In this document: piece after piece, positions 21,932-34,409 of the stretch
Layout of the letters: each line of letters opens with the position of its first letter
Position numbering within the stretch: position 1 is the stretch's first letter
Notes under the pieces: generated by a model
What the model was told of the DNA's origin: nothing
What the model saw: only the letters and a program-made list of their open reading frames with translations
The model's database searches: none
Made by a program: the position numbers and the translations under genes
DNA from: Gamarada debralockiae
Lineage: Eukaryota; Ascomycota; Leotiomycetes; Helotiales; Hyphodiscaceae
Direction of reading: 5' to 3'
NCBI GenBank assembly: GCA_002803225.1
Contig: NXFV01001463.1
Coordinates: 1-50,035 of the forward strand
DNA length: 50,035 bases

Positions 21932-23796
21932 TCTCAATCTTTTAAAACTCCTTCCCTCGCAAACCGTCGATACTCGAACACCGCAACGAACTAGTCGACG
22001 CTGTACCATACTTAGTCACTCTTGGACTACAAAACGTCATGAGACCCAAGAACCCCTGTACTCTACCTACTCTTTCTCTCTTCCAACATTTCCTCATTCT
22101 CTGGTTGTGTCCGCAAAAGTTCAGCACTTGTTTATTTGTGCTTTGAGATTCACATTCTGCAATGGATGCTTGGGGTATGGCCATTTGCATTTTCAGAACG
22201 AGTTTGGGTCTTCCTTGTGTTCGTGACGAATTTCCTTAGTCATTAAAACATTTACTCCTTTTCTGTGGTTCTTGTTTGGCATGGATTTGCGTTTTCGTCG
22301 TTCGTGGTGCCTGCCCGACTTGATTCCCCAGTTTCTTAAAAATGCATAACATGTTTCTGGCTTTTGATGGATAAGTGTGAGATGATGTTGGCTGTTGAGG
22401 TGGTGAAAGTATTGGCGGTAGCTTTCAGGATGGATGGACGGATGGAAATGAACGTCGAAATGTAATTATTTTATTATTTTAAAGTAATTCATGAGAAGTC
22501 TAGCATGAGCCGTCCGGTGGCGCTTGTAACCCTGGTGACTCTGAATCCAGGCATTCGAAGAAGGTGTTGGAGCTATGACAATGTCGTCGGTACGCACACA
22601 CACCGTCGGCATCAGCGGATTCTCTGGAAAGGATGACGCAGGCTTTCGGCTCGGTCTTTCAAACGGCCTGAACTCGAATCGGCGGTCAAGTCAAATGTCG
22701 CAAGGTTGAACACAAAATGCAGCCAGTCCAACTCATCAACCAAAGCCCAATCCAGTTCAACATGGCAACTCAGCCATCAAGCCCTCCATCCCGTTCAATC
22801 TAGACCCTTGACACTGCTCATTAGAATGGAATTCACTGAAGCCACCGACACAGCTCTGTCTTCAACCTCTTCTCTACCAATTACTGCAGAACCGTATCGA
22901 CCATTACCCGCTTCCAAAAGAATCCGAGTCACACTCCCCTCAGCTGTTCCTCGAACAAGACATCCATAATCATGAACGTTCATGACAGCCATTTTAAAGT
23001 TTAATAGCGCAAGCCACAGGCACCTGCCAGTCAGAATCAGGAAAAAGATATCCGCACCGCATGGGCATGGCGGGCCTTCAGAGCCAGGCTTCCCCGGAAA
23101 AATCCACCTCCCCGCACTTGTCAGGTGCCTGCATGCGACCCCAGCATTTCTCCTTCCCCAGAGACCAACCCTCGTCTGTTCTTGCTTTCGGTCTTGGTTT
23201 TCCACATTTTCTGCATGCGTCCTGATAATTTTGAACAAAACGTGGCTTTCATGCAGGTATTTGAGGAATTTTGGGGAGGGGGTCCAATAAGAGGAGAGGA
23301 GGGGGGTTTGGGCGTGAGCTATGAATCGCTTGGAAGTCTTTACCACGGCGTCGGTATCTTACTTCCTCTGCGGGGCTTCTTGGACTGTGAGGCAGTCCGG
23401 ACCAAACGTTATAATATGGAACACTTCCTGCTCCACATTCGAGACATCGAGGCAGAGTGCTTCGTCTATCCTTGCGCATCATATTTCTCAAATTTCTTGA
23501 TTTGCTTCGGCTGGTTCTGGAAATCTTCCTTATAAAGCAAAGATTTTCATCGTAAGTTTAAGTCTTTGATCTTGAGAAGAGGAAATTTACTTCACTGCTG
23601 TTGATCAATTGGATTGAAGGGACAAAAAGAAGGACAAGTGAGAGGACGGCATAAACTTCCTTGGCAAGCCACCCATTTCCACCGGCCATCCTCTGCTTCC
23701 AGCTCTGCCGTGTCCACGCAAGCTTCGAAATCCAAGATCTTACACCTCCTCTCCTTTCCAACCTCCACCACGGAATTCACCACTTCCTCGGCATTC
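21932..23796. other. Long intergenic region, no gene recognised
   Basis: Contains the 3' untranslated region of the NTF2/RRM gene and the upstream region of the MFS gene, with a CT-rich leader near 23680-23790. Open frames on both strands at 22.7-23.5 kb lack family features or plausible splice structure. Confidence 0.45.
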
Positions 23797-25853
23797 ATGA
23801 TGACCGACGTAAGACATCCCACAGTGCATCAGGAGAAAATGGGGGAGATAGAGGTTGTGCAGGCGGTGCATCAGGACGGCACGGTGGATTATGTGGATAC
23901 GCATGCTGTGGGTGGGGACCTAGCTCAAATGCCGGAGGGGTACTATCGGAGCTTTCAGTTTGTGGGAACCGTGATTGTGAGTTTTGCCTGCCTGTTCAAA
24001 ACGCACGAAAGAAGTTGCTAATGCTGTAAAGGCTGTTTGCTCTGCTAGTATTTGCGCGTACTTGGGATGGGTTCTACCTGCCAACACCCTGTACGTCTAC
24101 CCTTCCCAAAAGCCTGAGGAGAAATGGGAAAGCCGAAAGACTGAGCTAACATGAACACAGTGTTCTCATCAACGCGGACATCGGCCCCTCACCCAACATC
24201 AACTGGGTAGCCACAGTGTGGACACTTGGCACAGCCGTTGGTTTCCTCCTCGTAGGCCGACTCTCCGATATCTTCGGCCGCAAATGGATGGTCTTAGGAA
24301 CCTCCATCTTGGGACTCATCGGCAACATTCTTGGCTGCACAGCTCAATCCGTCAACGCCTTGATTGGCGCTAACGTGTTCAACGGGCTAGCGGCTGCCGG
24401 TCAATTGAGTTTTGGGATTATTTTGGGAGAGTTGGTGCCGAATAGGATGAGAGGCCCGATTGTTACATTGGTGTTTTTGAGCAGTTTGCCTTTTGCTGGT
24501 ATGGTCGTTCCCTCATTTCTTGCATGCGAGTTCGAGATTAAGGCCCTTGATACTGACGCGAGAATAGTATTCGGACCCATCATCGCCCGCTCCTTCATCC
24601 TCCACACATCAGCCGGTTGGCGATGGAGCTATTACCTAGGAATCATCCTCTCTGTGATCGCAATTGTGCTCTACCAATTGATGTATCACCCGCCAACCTA
24701 CACACAACTACATGTCCAAGGGAAGACGAAGCGTCAACAACTGGCGGAACTTGACTACGGCGGTATTTTCCTCTTCACCTCCGGCATGGTGTTGTTTCTC
24801 ATTGGGCTGAGCTGGGGAGGGACCGTGCATCCATGGAAAAGCGCGCAAGTTCTCTGTACCCTGTTGATTGGGATCGCTACTCTTGTCGCTCTTGGGTTCT
24901 ATGGTATGACCGGTCTCCCGTTTCCGATCCTCACAGCCAACCCTGATACTGACTGCCCCGCAGAAGCATATTTCGTCAAACACACAGCTCTAATTCCACC
25001 TCGCCTCTTCCGCAATATTGGTTACGTAGCAATCATCTCCTGCGCAACGGTTGGATCAATGATCTACTACTCGATGACAATCCTCTGGCCCACAATCATC
25101 GGCAGCGTCTACACCACCAATGTTCTTGCAATCGGCTGGCAATCCTCCGTTGTCGGCGGCGGTATCTTACTCGGTCAAACGCTCAGCGGTCTCGCCATCT
25201 CCTTCGTGCCTAAGGTCAAGTACCAAACTATCATCGCGGCTTGCCTGTCCTTCGCGTTTTTCACATCTTTATCTTCAATCTCCCAAGGCGAAGCAGGCCA
25301 TACGGCATTCATCACGCTGGGTGTCCTGGCTTGTGTGTCTATTGGGTTTGTGGAGAACATCACCTTCCCAGGTGTAACGCTCGTCATTGAACCACAAGAC
25401 ATCGGCCTTGCAACGGGAGTGCTAGGCTCTATCCGTGCAGCAGGTGGTTCCATCGCACAAGCTCTCTACGTCTCTGTTCTCGACAACAAACTCACCGCCT
25501 ACCTCCCGGCAAACGTCGCTCCTGCGGCAGTCAAAGCCGGCTTGCCATCCTCCTCACTCCCTGATCTCTTCGCAGGTATCACAGCCGGGAATTTCTCCGC
25601 CGTACCGGGGATTACGCCGAGTATTATTGCTGTTGTGGGAGAACAAGTTACGAGAAGTTATGTTGATAGTTTCAAGGTCGTGTTTTATGTTACTGTACCG
25701 TTTAGTGTCATTTTGATTCTTGCGGCGTGCTTTGTGCCGAATATGGAGAGCTTTTTGGGGAATAACGTTGCGAAACGCTTGCAGGGGATGGGGAAAGAGG
25801 GCGGAAATGGGAAAGTGGAGGTTGTTGAGATGAAAGGCGAGGATAGTGTTTGA
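23797..25853 (+). CDS. TRI12-type MFS transporter (DHA14-like efflux pump)
   Basis: Exons 23797-23976, 24032-24090, 24161-24498, 24568-24903 and 24964-25853; 600 residues with consistent phases. About 14 hydrophobic segments are visible. MFS motif A GRLSDIFGRKW follows TM2. WVATVWTLGTAVGFLLVGRL and GLAAAGQLSFGIILGELVPNRMRG match the fungal trichothecene efflux pump family (TRI12), whose usual length is about 580-600. It exports small molecules by proton antiport at the plasma membrane. No biosynthetic gene cluster is seen around it, so the substrate cannot be named. The upstream ATGATG pair leaves the exact start ambiguous by one codon. Confidence 0.9.
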
Positions 25854-25934
25854 AAAACGAAACGGCAACGGATCCATTGGAATTCATGTACGGAGTTACT
25901 AATAACGAATTTCCAACTCTGTCTACTTGTTCCT

Positions 25935-26602
25935 TCAATTTAACAACAACTTCGTCACTGCTCCGTGGAACTTGACTGCTCTCATTCCCCTCCCGACCCC
26001 AGCATCACAATTCTTCTTCCAAACCACTAGATTCAGCGCGCTCCAAGAAATGGCGAGAACAACATACGGAATCAGCAGCCACCTCACCGTCTCTCCTTCA
26101 GTACAATACTTCCCAAAGTCCACTCCCTCCGCAAGGCCCTTGACCTGACCCATCCAGCTATCAATCGTAAAATGCCGCTCTGTATACAGCACCATTTAAT
26201 CACTCAGTCTTTCCGGCACAAATACGCTACTGCCATAATACCGCACAAAGGAAAACACAATTGCAGCGATTCCAATGCAGAGGCGAAGCGAGCTGAGGAA
26301 GAAGGCGAAGGGTCCCATTCCGCGACGTACCATTTGAGGCCCAGGAGAGGCCGTGTACTACGATTCCGAAGTCGAAGAACAATGCATTAGCGACGCCTCC
26401 ATAGCCTGCAGCGATCATTATCCAGTAGCTTGAGATATGTTGGAAAGTAGGTGTAGGATTCTGGACCGGTGTTTATGACTAGGGGAGGTGGGGTTTTTGT
26501 GATTGGATTTCCAGTTGAGGCGCCGATTAAGCCCAGAATTGTGGCGGATACGAGGAGGAGAATGAGTGTCAAGGCAAGGCGGGAGATGGTGAGCAACTCC
26601 AT
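25935..26602 (-). pseudogene. Broken gene for a four-helix membrane protein
   Basis: Four hydrophobic segments lie in order on the minus strand but in shifting frames. The first starts at ATG 26602 (MELLTISRLALTLILLL). The second is near 26430-26360 (SYWIMIAAGYGGVANALFF). The third is near 26330-26230 (GPFAFFLSSLRLCIGIAAIVFS). The fourth, after a TAA at about 26195, is near 26080-26020 (WLLIPYVVLAISWSALNLVVW). No canonical introns restore the frame at the first two shifts. The layout resembles fungal MARVEL-like four-helix membrane proteins, but I cannot name the family. Confidence 0.5.
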
Positions 26603-28019
26603 GACCAATAAATACCGTTTAAACCAAATTTGAATCAAGCGTTGTAGAAGCTCCCTGTTGCAGAGATGTAGGACGTCACTTCACAGCTGAAGGTATTTTG
26701 AAGCAGTGAGTGATTTATACTACGAGAAAAGTGAATTCAACAACTCGAATCTCATGGTCTGATGGGCGCATCTTGTACTTTTTAAGTAACATGAGACCCA
26801 TCAATAAAGAACTTAGCCAACGTCACTGACGCCAAAAACCGCAGGCTCAAAAAGTTTGGCCCGCGGCGCAGAACAAGCGAATGCGAAAGTTAAAAGCCTC
26901 CACCCTTAGCACAGAAGACGTCCACATTTACAAAGAAACTGAGGAGAAGAAATGATCGACCATGCCTTTTGCAATTCTAAGAATAGCTTCAAGCCCAACT
27001 TTCGGCTTGCAAATTCAACGTTGGCCGGAGTTGGACGGACGGACGTTTGGACGTCCGTAAGCGACGGAAGTCGCCAACAAGTGGTCACGTGATGCGGATA
27101 GCGACAGGAAAGTTAAAATTGAAGCCTTCTATAAGATAGCAGACGAACAGATGTCGATCTGGAGTGTAGAAGAAGTCTTCTGCGCGCCAAGATACATGTA
27201 CATGTAGAGGGTCTTGATGAGGAGACTGTCGATGTACGCAAACCCCAAGGAGGGTTGACTCTGAATGAACGCCGCTTCTACTCCCGTCCTTTCCTTCCTT
27301 CCTCTGAATGCCGAATGCCCAACTCCTCCCATGCCGTACTCCATTTTCGCATATATGCAAACGTAATCATCGCGGTCGTTATGGTGTATTAGAAAGTTCA
27401 TAATCAAGAGATCTAATGCAGAAGATCGAGAACGAAGTGGCCTTTTTCGAGTGTCTGGAGCGAAGGAAAAGAAGAGCGTACTTTTGAAATTCTTCGTTTT
27501 GGTGTTGGTTTTCGCCGTGGGACTAGGTCTCGTTATCTGGTGTGATAGTGGAAAGGGCATCAGGACGCGAAGTCAAGCCTGGTGCCCCATTGGCCTTCGA
27601 TGGAATGTCAGGTTGAGCATTTATATAATCCCTTGTCGGATCCCATCATCCGCCTTTGTGCATCTTCTAAATTGGGTATCTGGTATACCTGGAAGCTACT
27701 GAGGTCCGACAAAGCCATTCTCTCCTGGCTCGAGGGATCCCTTTCAAACAGAAAGAGTGAGATCCGAGTCGGACATTCGGCTCCGAACTCTTTGCCTCTA
27801 AGGCCTACCGAAGCTAGGACGTGGCTTTTACCGTCAGGATAGAGGGGATGAGGGTGTTCCGGTCGTAACGGGGCAACGTTTTGGTGCTTGGAGGTGAGAC
27901 TGCAGCCAAGTAACGTGCCCGAGAAGCAGATATTGGGCCCCACAAAAAAACTTCTCTCTGTTAAAAACAGCATTGTTTGTGTCGAGAAAGAAGCCTTCCT
28001 GGTGTTCTCATGTGAAACA
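26603..28019. other. Intergenic, no gene supported
   Basis: Several frames of 60-210 residues exist on both strands (for example 27129-27560 minus, 27451-27702 plus). None has a recognisable domain, and the longest minus-strand frame runs under the 3' end of the adjoining Zn2Cys6-ankyrin gene. TCACGTGA occurs at about 27086. Confidence 0.4.
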
Positions 28020-29564
28020 TCAGCCTGCCGCGTAGGATTGCAATTTTTGCACGATGTCCTCATGCCCAGCTTCTTGAGCGAGTGCTTCAGGCGTCTTCCC
28101 TCCGGGGTAAATCCTCCCGGGCTTTGCCCCATGCGTGAGAAGTATATCCACAATCTCTGGGTATCCCAACCAGGATGCAACTTGCAAAGGCGTAAGAATG
28201 AATTCCAGCAATTGCTCAGGATCGACCTCAGCACCGTAGTCAATAAGAGCCTCGATGTATCCCAAAGAACAGCGTCTCATTGTGGCAATTCCCAAGGTGG
28301 TTTGTCCGGATTTATCTCTCGTATTAGTGAATCGTCTTCTTGATATACATGGAAGTTCCGCCGCGTGCAATAATAGAGCAATGCCGAAAGGTTCTTTTTG
28401 GAGATCAGTTGCCATATACAAAGGCGATCGGCCATGTAAATCGGTCGCTTGTAGATCCGTTTCTGGCACCATTCGAAGGAATTCTCGGATAGCCTCAATG
28501 CCACCAATTATTGGGGGCACTAAACCTTCGGAGTCGGTCAAAGAGCAGGTCTGAAAGATATTTCCTGCCACGTCAGAGGCATACTTGCTTTCCATCATTC
28601 TTTGTAAAGGAGGAAGCGACATGGTGAGCTTCGAAGACATGGGGCCGATGATCATATCCTGGATAACTCTGGAAAGTTCCTTGGAAGTCCGGGGGAGAGA
28701 TTTGGCAAGACTTTTCAGTAATCTAAGGTCGCTTTCTTGGGCTTGACGATGGATTCCACCCAACTCCAGGGCCTCCCACAGAAGATTTTCTGTCCTGAGC
28801 GGTTCCCCACTTTTCCAGAAAAGATTCGCCATCTTTAACAGCAAGCTATGCACTTCATGCCAAGCCTTGATATCTATCATGCGGTATACATTCAGGATCC
28901 GGGTGTAGGCGCTTCCAGCAGCCTCAATCTCGTGTGCTGCGTAAACACGATCTGCCCAAGCTTCCGCGGGACCCAGTTTGGACGACAGCACGCGAGTGCT
29001 TGCATTCTTCAACGAAGTTATCTCTCCGTAGAGGGGTTCGAGCTGCCTATCATTCCTCTCCAAGTACTCTATGCCCAGTTGTAGTTGCTTGTGGGCCTCC
29101 ACTTCGACGTCTAAATCTGCCAACCTGCAACCTTATTAGATCGAGGTTGAATATGATTGGGGTGTGAATTGACCAACCTTCGTCTGAGCTCCTGTTTGTC
29201 ATCCCCTATCCCAACATCATCTCCAGCGAAGTCGAGGAGATCTTCCACTGGGGCGTCATTAAGTTCACGTTGCACTGGCCCAGCTATGCTAGGACCGGCT
29301 CGAGGTGGAGGTGGAGCTTGCTGCTGGGAAGGACTTCTTCGGCGGGGCTGTCGACGAGGGAGGCGTTCGTTGGGCCCGCATTCATGATTATATCGCAAGC
29401 ATCTCTCACATTTCTGTTTTTCCCCACCCTCGACCCAGATTCTCTGGCTTGGGGTGCACTACATAGAGTCAGCCATACAGTGCGCAAGATCGGAGGCATC
29501 CCAGTTGCTGCCCCACCTTTTGCTTGCAGCGCCTGCAGTGTGGGCACATTCCAATGCTGACCAT
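28020..29564 (-). CDS. Zn2Cys6-ankyrin protein, cassette B
   Basis: Exons 29564-29517, 29458-29178 and 29124-28020; 477 residues. Intron 1 splits the zinc cluster at the same place as in cassette A, although its donor GTGGGG is weak. Intron 2 has a CTAAT branch. Cys 7, 10, 17, 33, 36 and 43 form C-x2-C-x6-C-x15-C-x2-C-x6-C, a standard Zn(II)2Cys6 cluster. A basic, Pro-rich linker follows (PRRQPRRRSPS), then helices with AYTRILNVYRMID and LLKMANLFWKSGEPLRTENLLWEALEL, then ankyrin repeats at ~300-470 (TPLQVASWLGYPEIVDILLTHGA). It is divergent from the NACHT gene at 30177 and is the mirror partner of the gene at 17553. Probably nuclear (inference). Confidence 0.82.
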
Positions 29565-30176
29565 CTTGTCGATGTAGTCGGATTTGTCTGCTGAGACAGG
29601 GTCTTGGTGGGGTTGTGGGCGCAAGCTTTATAACATTACGAAGGTGTTGGGCAGGCAATGCCCCGCAGCTGGCAGAGGTGAAATTGGTAAATGAAGAGCG
29701 CCCAAGAGGTAACGTACGCCGTTACTCGCCCTGTGTTCTGGTGCTACCGGGATCGCACGACGAGGTCTAAACTGGAGTTCAGAGGTCACTGGATAACGAG
29801 GCGCGAATCAATATCACAAATTGGAGGCCACAAGATGGTCGTGCTGCGGCTCGTGGTGCCTTGAGGCGCGCGCAGGCTTCAACGTTCTGATCCCTGTCAT
29901 CTGCAGATATTCGCAAGCGCTCGCATGCGTTCGCAGCCGCGTCGCTTCCGTACACGCCACCATTTGACATTGCTCATTTGAGCTGGCACCGTAAGGCGTC
30001 CAACTTTCAAGGCAGCCCGCCCGATCTAGGAGTCACGGCGAAAATCCATATTCCGCAAGGCTGAGCTGAATGATTAACTATATATCTTGAGAAATGGTGA
30101 TGAGTTTTTGGTAGTCGTTCGGGAGGCTGCATGCGTTTTAGATACTCAATTTCCAGCCTTGGTTGGCCCATACCCA
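29565..30176. promoter_or_regulatory. Divergent promoter region of cassette B
   Basis: This 612-base gap between divergent ATGs is almost the same length as in cassette A (619). A CpG-rich run at 29910-29936 contains TTCGCAAGCG, TCGCATGCG and TTCGCAG, the same motif class as in the other cassette upstream regions. Confidence 0.5.
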
Positions 30177-33100
30177 ATGATGGTCGGCGAAAGTTTTGCT
30201 GGAAAGCCTAGTGAGCATGAGTCGCATTCAGGGAGCCTCGAGGGCGACTGGATTGACTTGGGCAGGTAAGTATCCCTCGGGGATCGACTCTCACATCCAA
30301 ACCTGGCTAAGAGGTCAAGGGCGATGAACGACTCCGACAACGAACCTCCACGTGACAAAACATTCGATTATTCCAGGAAGGTTTTCCTTCCTGTCGACGT
30401 TGGGGGCTTTCTAAGTCAAGGCAATGAAATAATTACACTCGAGGGCTGGTGGAAGTGTTGTGGAGGTAGCAATTATAGGTGTAATCGGGAGGTCAACAGC
30501 AGTCTTTCCAGCAATTATTGTCCTGGTTGCGGCCATGAAATTTGTGATAGTTGCGGTTCAGTGGGATCCACGTACAACGTAGTGCTGGAGTATGGTGCCG
30601 AACACGACCTGGCTTCCTATTTTCAGGACGGTACCGACAGGACAGGTGAAGACAACATTATTCGATTCTGGCAAGGGCTGTTTGAGATAGCGGATGCTGT
30701 TCTTAGGATAGATGAAATCAGGCCTGGCAAGACGAACAAGATATTTCAAGGGTCAAATCTCCAACAACCCATTTCGCTCAGATCACTAATTAGTCTAGTA
30801 GATGGCACCAAGATGTGAAACCTGCGAACATATTCCTCTCGAAGAGCAACTCAAGCAAAGACGTGCCCGGATGGAGCTTCAAACTTGCTGATCTTGGCTT
30901 AAGCCACTTCCGAAGCTCGTTTTCCGACGAGAAGACTTTGAGTCAAAAAGGGGTTAATGGGAGTAACACTTATGGTATGTTTCAACGATATATAACACAA
31001 CAGCTACTAAATACTGCGCGACCAGGGGCATCTGAGTGCTATACATCAAGTGGAAGTACTGCATCAAGTCGGCAAAAAGCAATGCAGGAACTTGACATCT
31101 GGTCTCTTGGCTGTGTTTTCTCCGAAGCAGCTGCGTGGCTTGAGACAGGCTTTGACAAGTCTTCCAAACCAGATACGCGGAATAAGCATGCTGTAAGGGA
31201 CACCGATTCTTTTCCACGAGACTATAGTCAGCGGGAAAGGAAACGTGCATTCGCAGAGGATACTCCAACTCAGCCACATGAAAGGCGACTCGTACAACGC
31301 TATCGGGCTAACGACAAATTCTTGCGCGGATCAACGGCTCCATCAGTCACGACCGAGTCAAGGTGGGATGTTCTTACGATAGTCTTGGAAGAGATATTGA
31401 TAAAAGCGAATGGCCTCAACAAAGATGGGGTAGACTTATTCTTTTCCACCGAAGATTCTGAGAGCGGACAGGTCACAAGGACTGTTGATCCAGGCTTGCA
31501 CAATGGCGCGAGTTCCATATCGGAACGCCATTGGCTCCAGTCATCACGGACAAATTGTGGAAACAGTTCCTTAGTAGCTTTTCAAAAAAGGCATGCCATC
31601 CTAGATTGGCTATCTCCAGCCAATCTTGCTAGTGACTCTGTGGGCGACAATTTGGTCGGCGGAAGCTGGAGTCAACACATCTCCAGTTTCTTGGGAGAAA
31701 GGAACTCTATCTCAAGCACTCAGGGAACTTGTCAATGGTTTCTTGAAGACGACCAATTCGTTCGCTGGCGGAACTGGTCAGAGGGAGTTCTCTGGCTCAC
31801 TGGATCCCCCGGTCGCGGGAAATCAACTTTGACTTCTATGGTCCTTAAGACAATTGAAAATAATCGGCGAGACGGAGAATACTTCGCGAATTTTAAAAAA
31901 GATCCCTATTTCAGAGGGCTCAGCACGGTATCAGGGATTCTGTGGGAACTCTTAATACAAATGCGTTTGCGCGAACCAGCAGACAAGTCAAAGCTGGACC
32001 TCCACGCGGCTCTTGCAGACTTGGTCCATACCGGAGATCGAATTTCTAGTTCGCGGATGAAGCATATCTTCTCCAAAATTAGACACTGTATGAAGGCCCA
32101 CGAAACTCTCTACTTGTTTGTGGATGGACTGTCTGACTTTGAATGCCAAAATGAGCGGGATTTGCTGTATGAGCTGTTCGACCACGCCAGCCGCTCTGAT
32201 CCTCACCATCGAATAAAGCTCTTTCTCTCAAGTAGCCCAGATTTCTTTGGAACAAGAGATTTCAGGGGTGCATTGCGAGTGGATTTGGACACACATCCCA
32301 AGGCCAAAGAGGATCTGGTTCTATACGTTAAAAGCGCCCTTCAAAGACCAACCTGGGATCAAGACTCTGAGAACTTCTCAAAGAGGCTTCTCAAACAAAC
32401 CGAAAGGCCTTTTCTCCCGGCTGAACTAGTATTGCAATCCTCCGGGCTTACATCTGGAGCTGAAAGCCCTCTAAACCATATTTCCCGCTCTGTGTCAGCA
32501 GACCTCCATACCTTGTACGCGAATCTACTCGGACAGATTGAAAAGTGCAACCGCGAGATTGCTATGTCAACATTAAGTTGGCTCGCATGTGCCGCTCGAC
32601 CACTTCACTCGATGGAAATGATTGGGGCATTAAACATGCAAACAGGCATCGAGCTCGATAGCGCAGATATTGTCCAAATTTGCGGTAGCTTCGTTGTAGT
32701 TGATGAGAACCACATTGTGCGGTTGGTTCATTACTCGGCGCGAGAGTTCCTCCTCGAATCCTCCAAAGATGGCAACGAGAGCGAAATATGCATGGAAGCA
32801 AATGAGATGATTGCAAACACATGTTTGAAAACGTTGTATCCACAGACTCTGCTACGAAGCTTGAGACTGCCGACACAAGAGTCAAGTTGCTTAATGACCG
32901 AACAAGCTCCTCGCTATCGACAGTCTTTTCTCAGTTATGCGTTCAGATATTGGATCTTCCACTACAAGCTCGCGGAGCCTGGCAGCAGCTATATTGCAGG
33001 ACTTCTCCATACATTCTTAGGCAAATGTCTACCTTCTCTGGATCTCGTAAACACGGCATTGTGGGTGGGCGCTCGTTTTGGGTTTCCCAAACTCGTAAGA

Positions 33101-33856
33101 TTGGAGCTCGACATGGGTGCTAATATCAATCTGGCTTCTGGGCCAGAAGAGCTCACTCCACTGATTTGGGCAGCAAAAGCTGGGCACCTAGATATAGTGA
33201 AGTTATTACTTGAGTATGGTGCGGACCCTCAGATACCTTCTGGGAGTGGCGTCACTCCGTTGATGTTCGCTGCTGCAAATGGGCATCTCGAAATTGTAAA
33301 GCTGCTCCTGGGCCATGGCGTCCAGAATCATGTTGCTCATTCTTCTGAGCAAGACTTGTCGTGTACAAGCAGGGCTGCGGAGAGTGCGACCCAAGAACTT
33401 TCCTTGGAGGCAACGTTCTCAGAGCCGTGTACAACTTGCGGTTCAGTAGAAACTGGCTATCGGGTGAGTTAATGGGAAATGATTAAAAAAAGAGAGACAT
33501 GCTAATTCCACGGAAAGTTAAGCATAGTTCATAAAATGGATGATGCTGATGACGCGGAAATGCTTCCTCCCATTACTGTAAAGGGAGAATATATCTCACG
33601 GGCAGAGATGGAACTTTTGAAAATTCACCCATCTCTGCAGAAGACTAGAGCCTTTTCCGCCAACTCCAGAAAAAAGAGCCAGAAACAAAACGTAAAGTGG
33701 TTCCCCGGAGCGAAGATGCATCGGTCATTAGAAATAGCTGCCAGGCGAGGCATAGAGGATCTCAAGAAACTTCTCGTGGCCGTTGGAAATGATATCAATG
33801 ACCTGGACAGTAGTATGTCGGTAAGTAAGCTGCTTGCGAAGATGCGAATCTCGTAA
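30177..33856 (+). CDS. Zn-ribbon / kinase C-lobe / NACHT / ankyrin STAND protein, cassette B
   Basis: Exons 30177-30265, 30320-30751, 30802-30974, 31026-33463 and 33518-33856; 1156 residues, all in phase. A zinc-ribbon-like segment (WWKCCGG ... CPGCGHEICDSC) at ~80-125 is joined directly to the end of a kinase N-lobe (VVLEYGAEHDLASYF). A C-lobe follows with catalytic loop WHQDVKPAN (~175-183), ADLGLS (~203) and DIWSLGCVFSE. The glycine loop and the catalytic Lys region are absent. NACHT Walker A GSPGRGKST lies near 490. Walker B FVDGLSDFE near 595 has Ser where Asp is usual. The arm motif RLVHYSAREFL, ankyrin repeats (~936-996), CTTCG and the conserved tail (KWFPGAKMHRSLEIAA, LLVAVGND) follow. 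It is paralogous to the gene at 13796-16933 with a different N terminus. Either start codon of the ATGATG pair is possible. Confidence 0.8.
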
Positions 33857-33860
33857 GCAT

Positions 33861-33935
33861 TTTGCGAAATGTTGGATCTTGACTGTCAGCAATCTCGTGT
33901 GTATTTGCGAACTGTTGGATCTTGCGGGCAATAAC
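33861..33935. repeat. Short direct repeat just after NACHT gene B
   Basis: TTTGCGAAATGTTGGATCTTG at 33861 recurs as TTTGCGAACTGTTGGATCTTG at 33904, a period of 43 bases. Both carry the TTGCGAA motif seen in cassette promoters. A GTAAGT at 33822 could start another intron through this region, so the extreme C terminus of the NACHT protein is uncertain. Confidence 0.6.
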
Positions 33936-34059
33936 AAACATGTGGTATCGTGTTATAGCAGGCAATGGTATTTTCGGATTGCAAGACTCACCTACAAACA
34001 GTACGGTTTTATGCTTTTTCAGGGCTTTCGGCGTGATCTGTTACCAGCACATCGATAAC

Positions 34060-34409
34060 GAGGAATGAACCTCATCACTATCAAGCAGATTTGAGAAAAC
34101 CACGCCCTTCGGGCATGGCTCAACAGGCGTACTCAGCCTCTGTGAGGGGTTTCACAGTGCAATCACTGGCTCAATGGGGTTCTACAACAGCTCTGGCACC
34201 AACAACAGTACAATTCAATCCAAAGTTATCTTGAGAACACGCCATTGCTAGGCAGGTCTGACCCTCACGAAATTAGGCCCGATCAAGATTAAGTCATAGT
34301 TTGGTGTTATTCTTGTTCAAACCCTCTCTGAGACTGCGTTACAGTAACTAAACCTCTCGTTAGGTTGACCTAAATCAAAGATCTCCCGTGAGACTAGAAA
34401 TACCTGGCG
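34060..34409. other. Intergenic with a possible unidentified coding relic
   Basis: A plus-strand stretch at about 34135-34250 reads as a protein-like fragment (ITGSMGFYNSSGTNNSTIQS) ending at TAG. I do not recognise its family and see no start or splice context. Confidence 0.3.

Noticed and set aside
22795..23346. 183-residue minus-strand frame between the NTF2/RRM and MFS genes
   Set aside because: No ATG-supported gene structure, no domain and uneven composition; probably chance.
27129..28243. Minus-strand frames at 27129-27560 and 27608-28243
   Set aside because: The second overlaps the Zn2Cys6-ankyrin gene in another frame; neither shows a domain.
33464..33517. Apparent frame break between the ankyrin part and C-terminal tail of NACHT gene B
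   Set aside because: Using the acceptor after CACGGAAAG (exon starting 33518) restores the frame and aligns with gene A; the later AG sites gave the false break.
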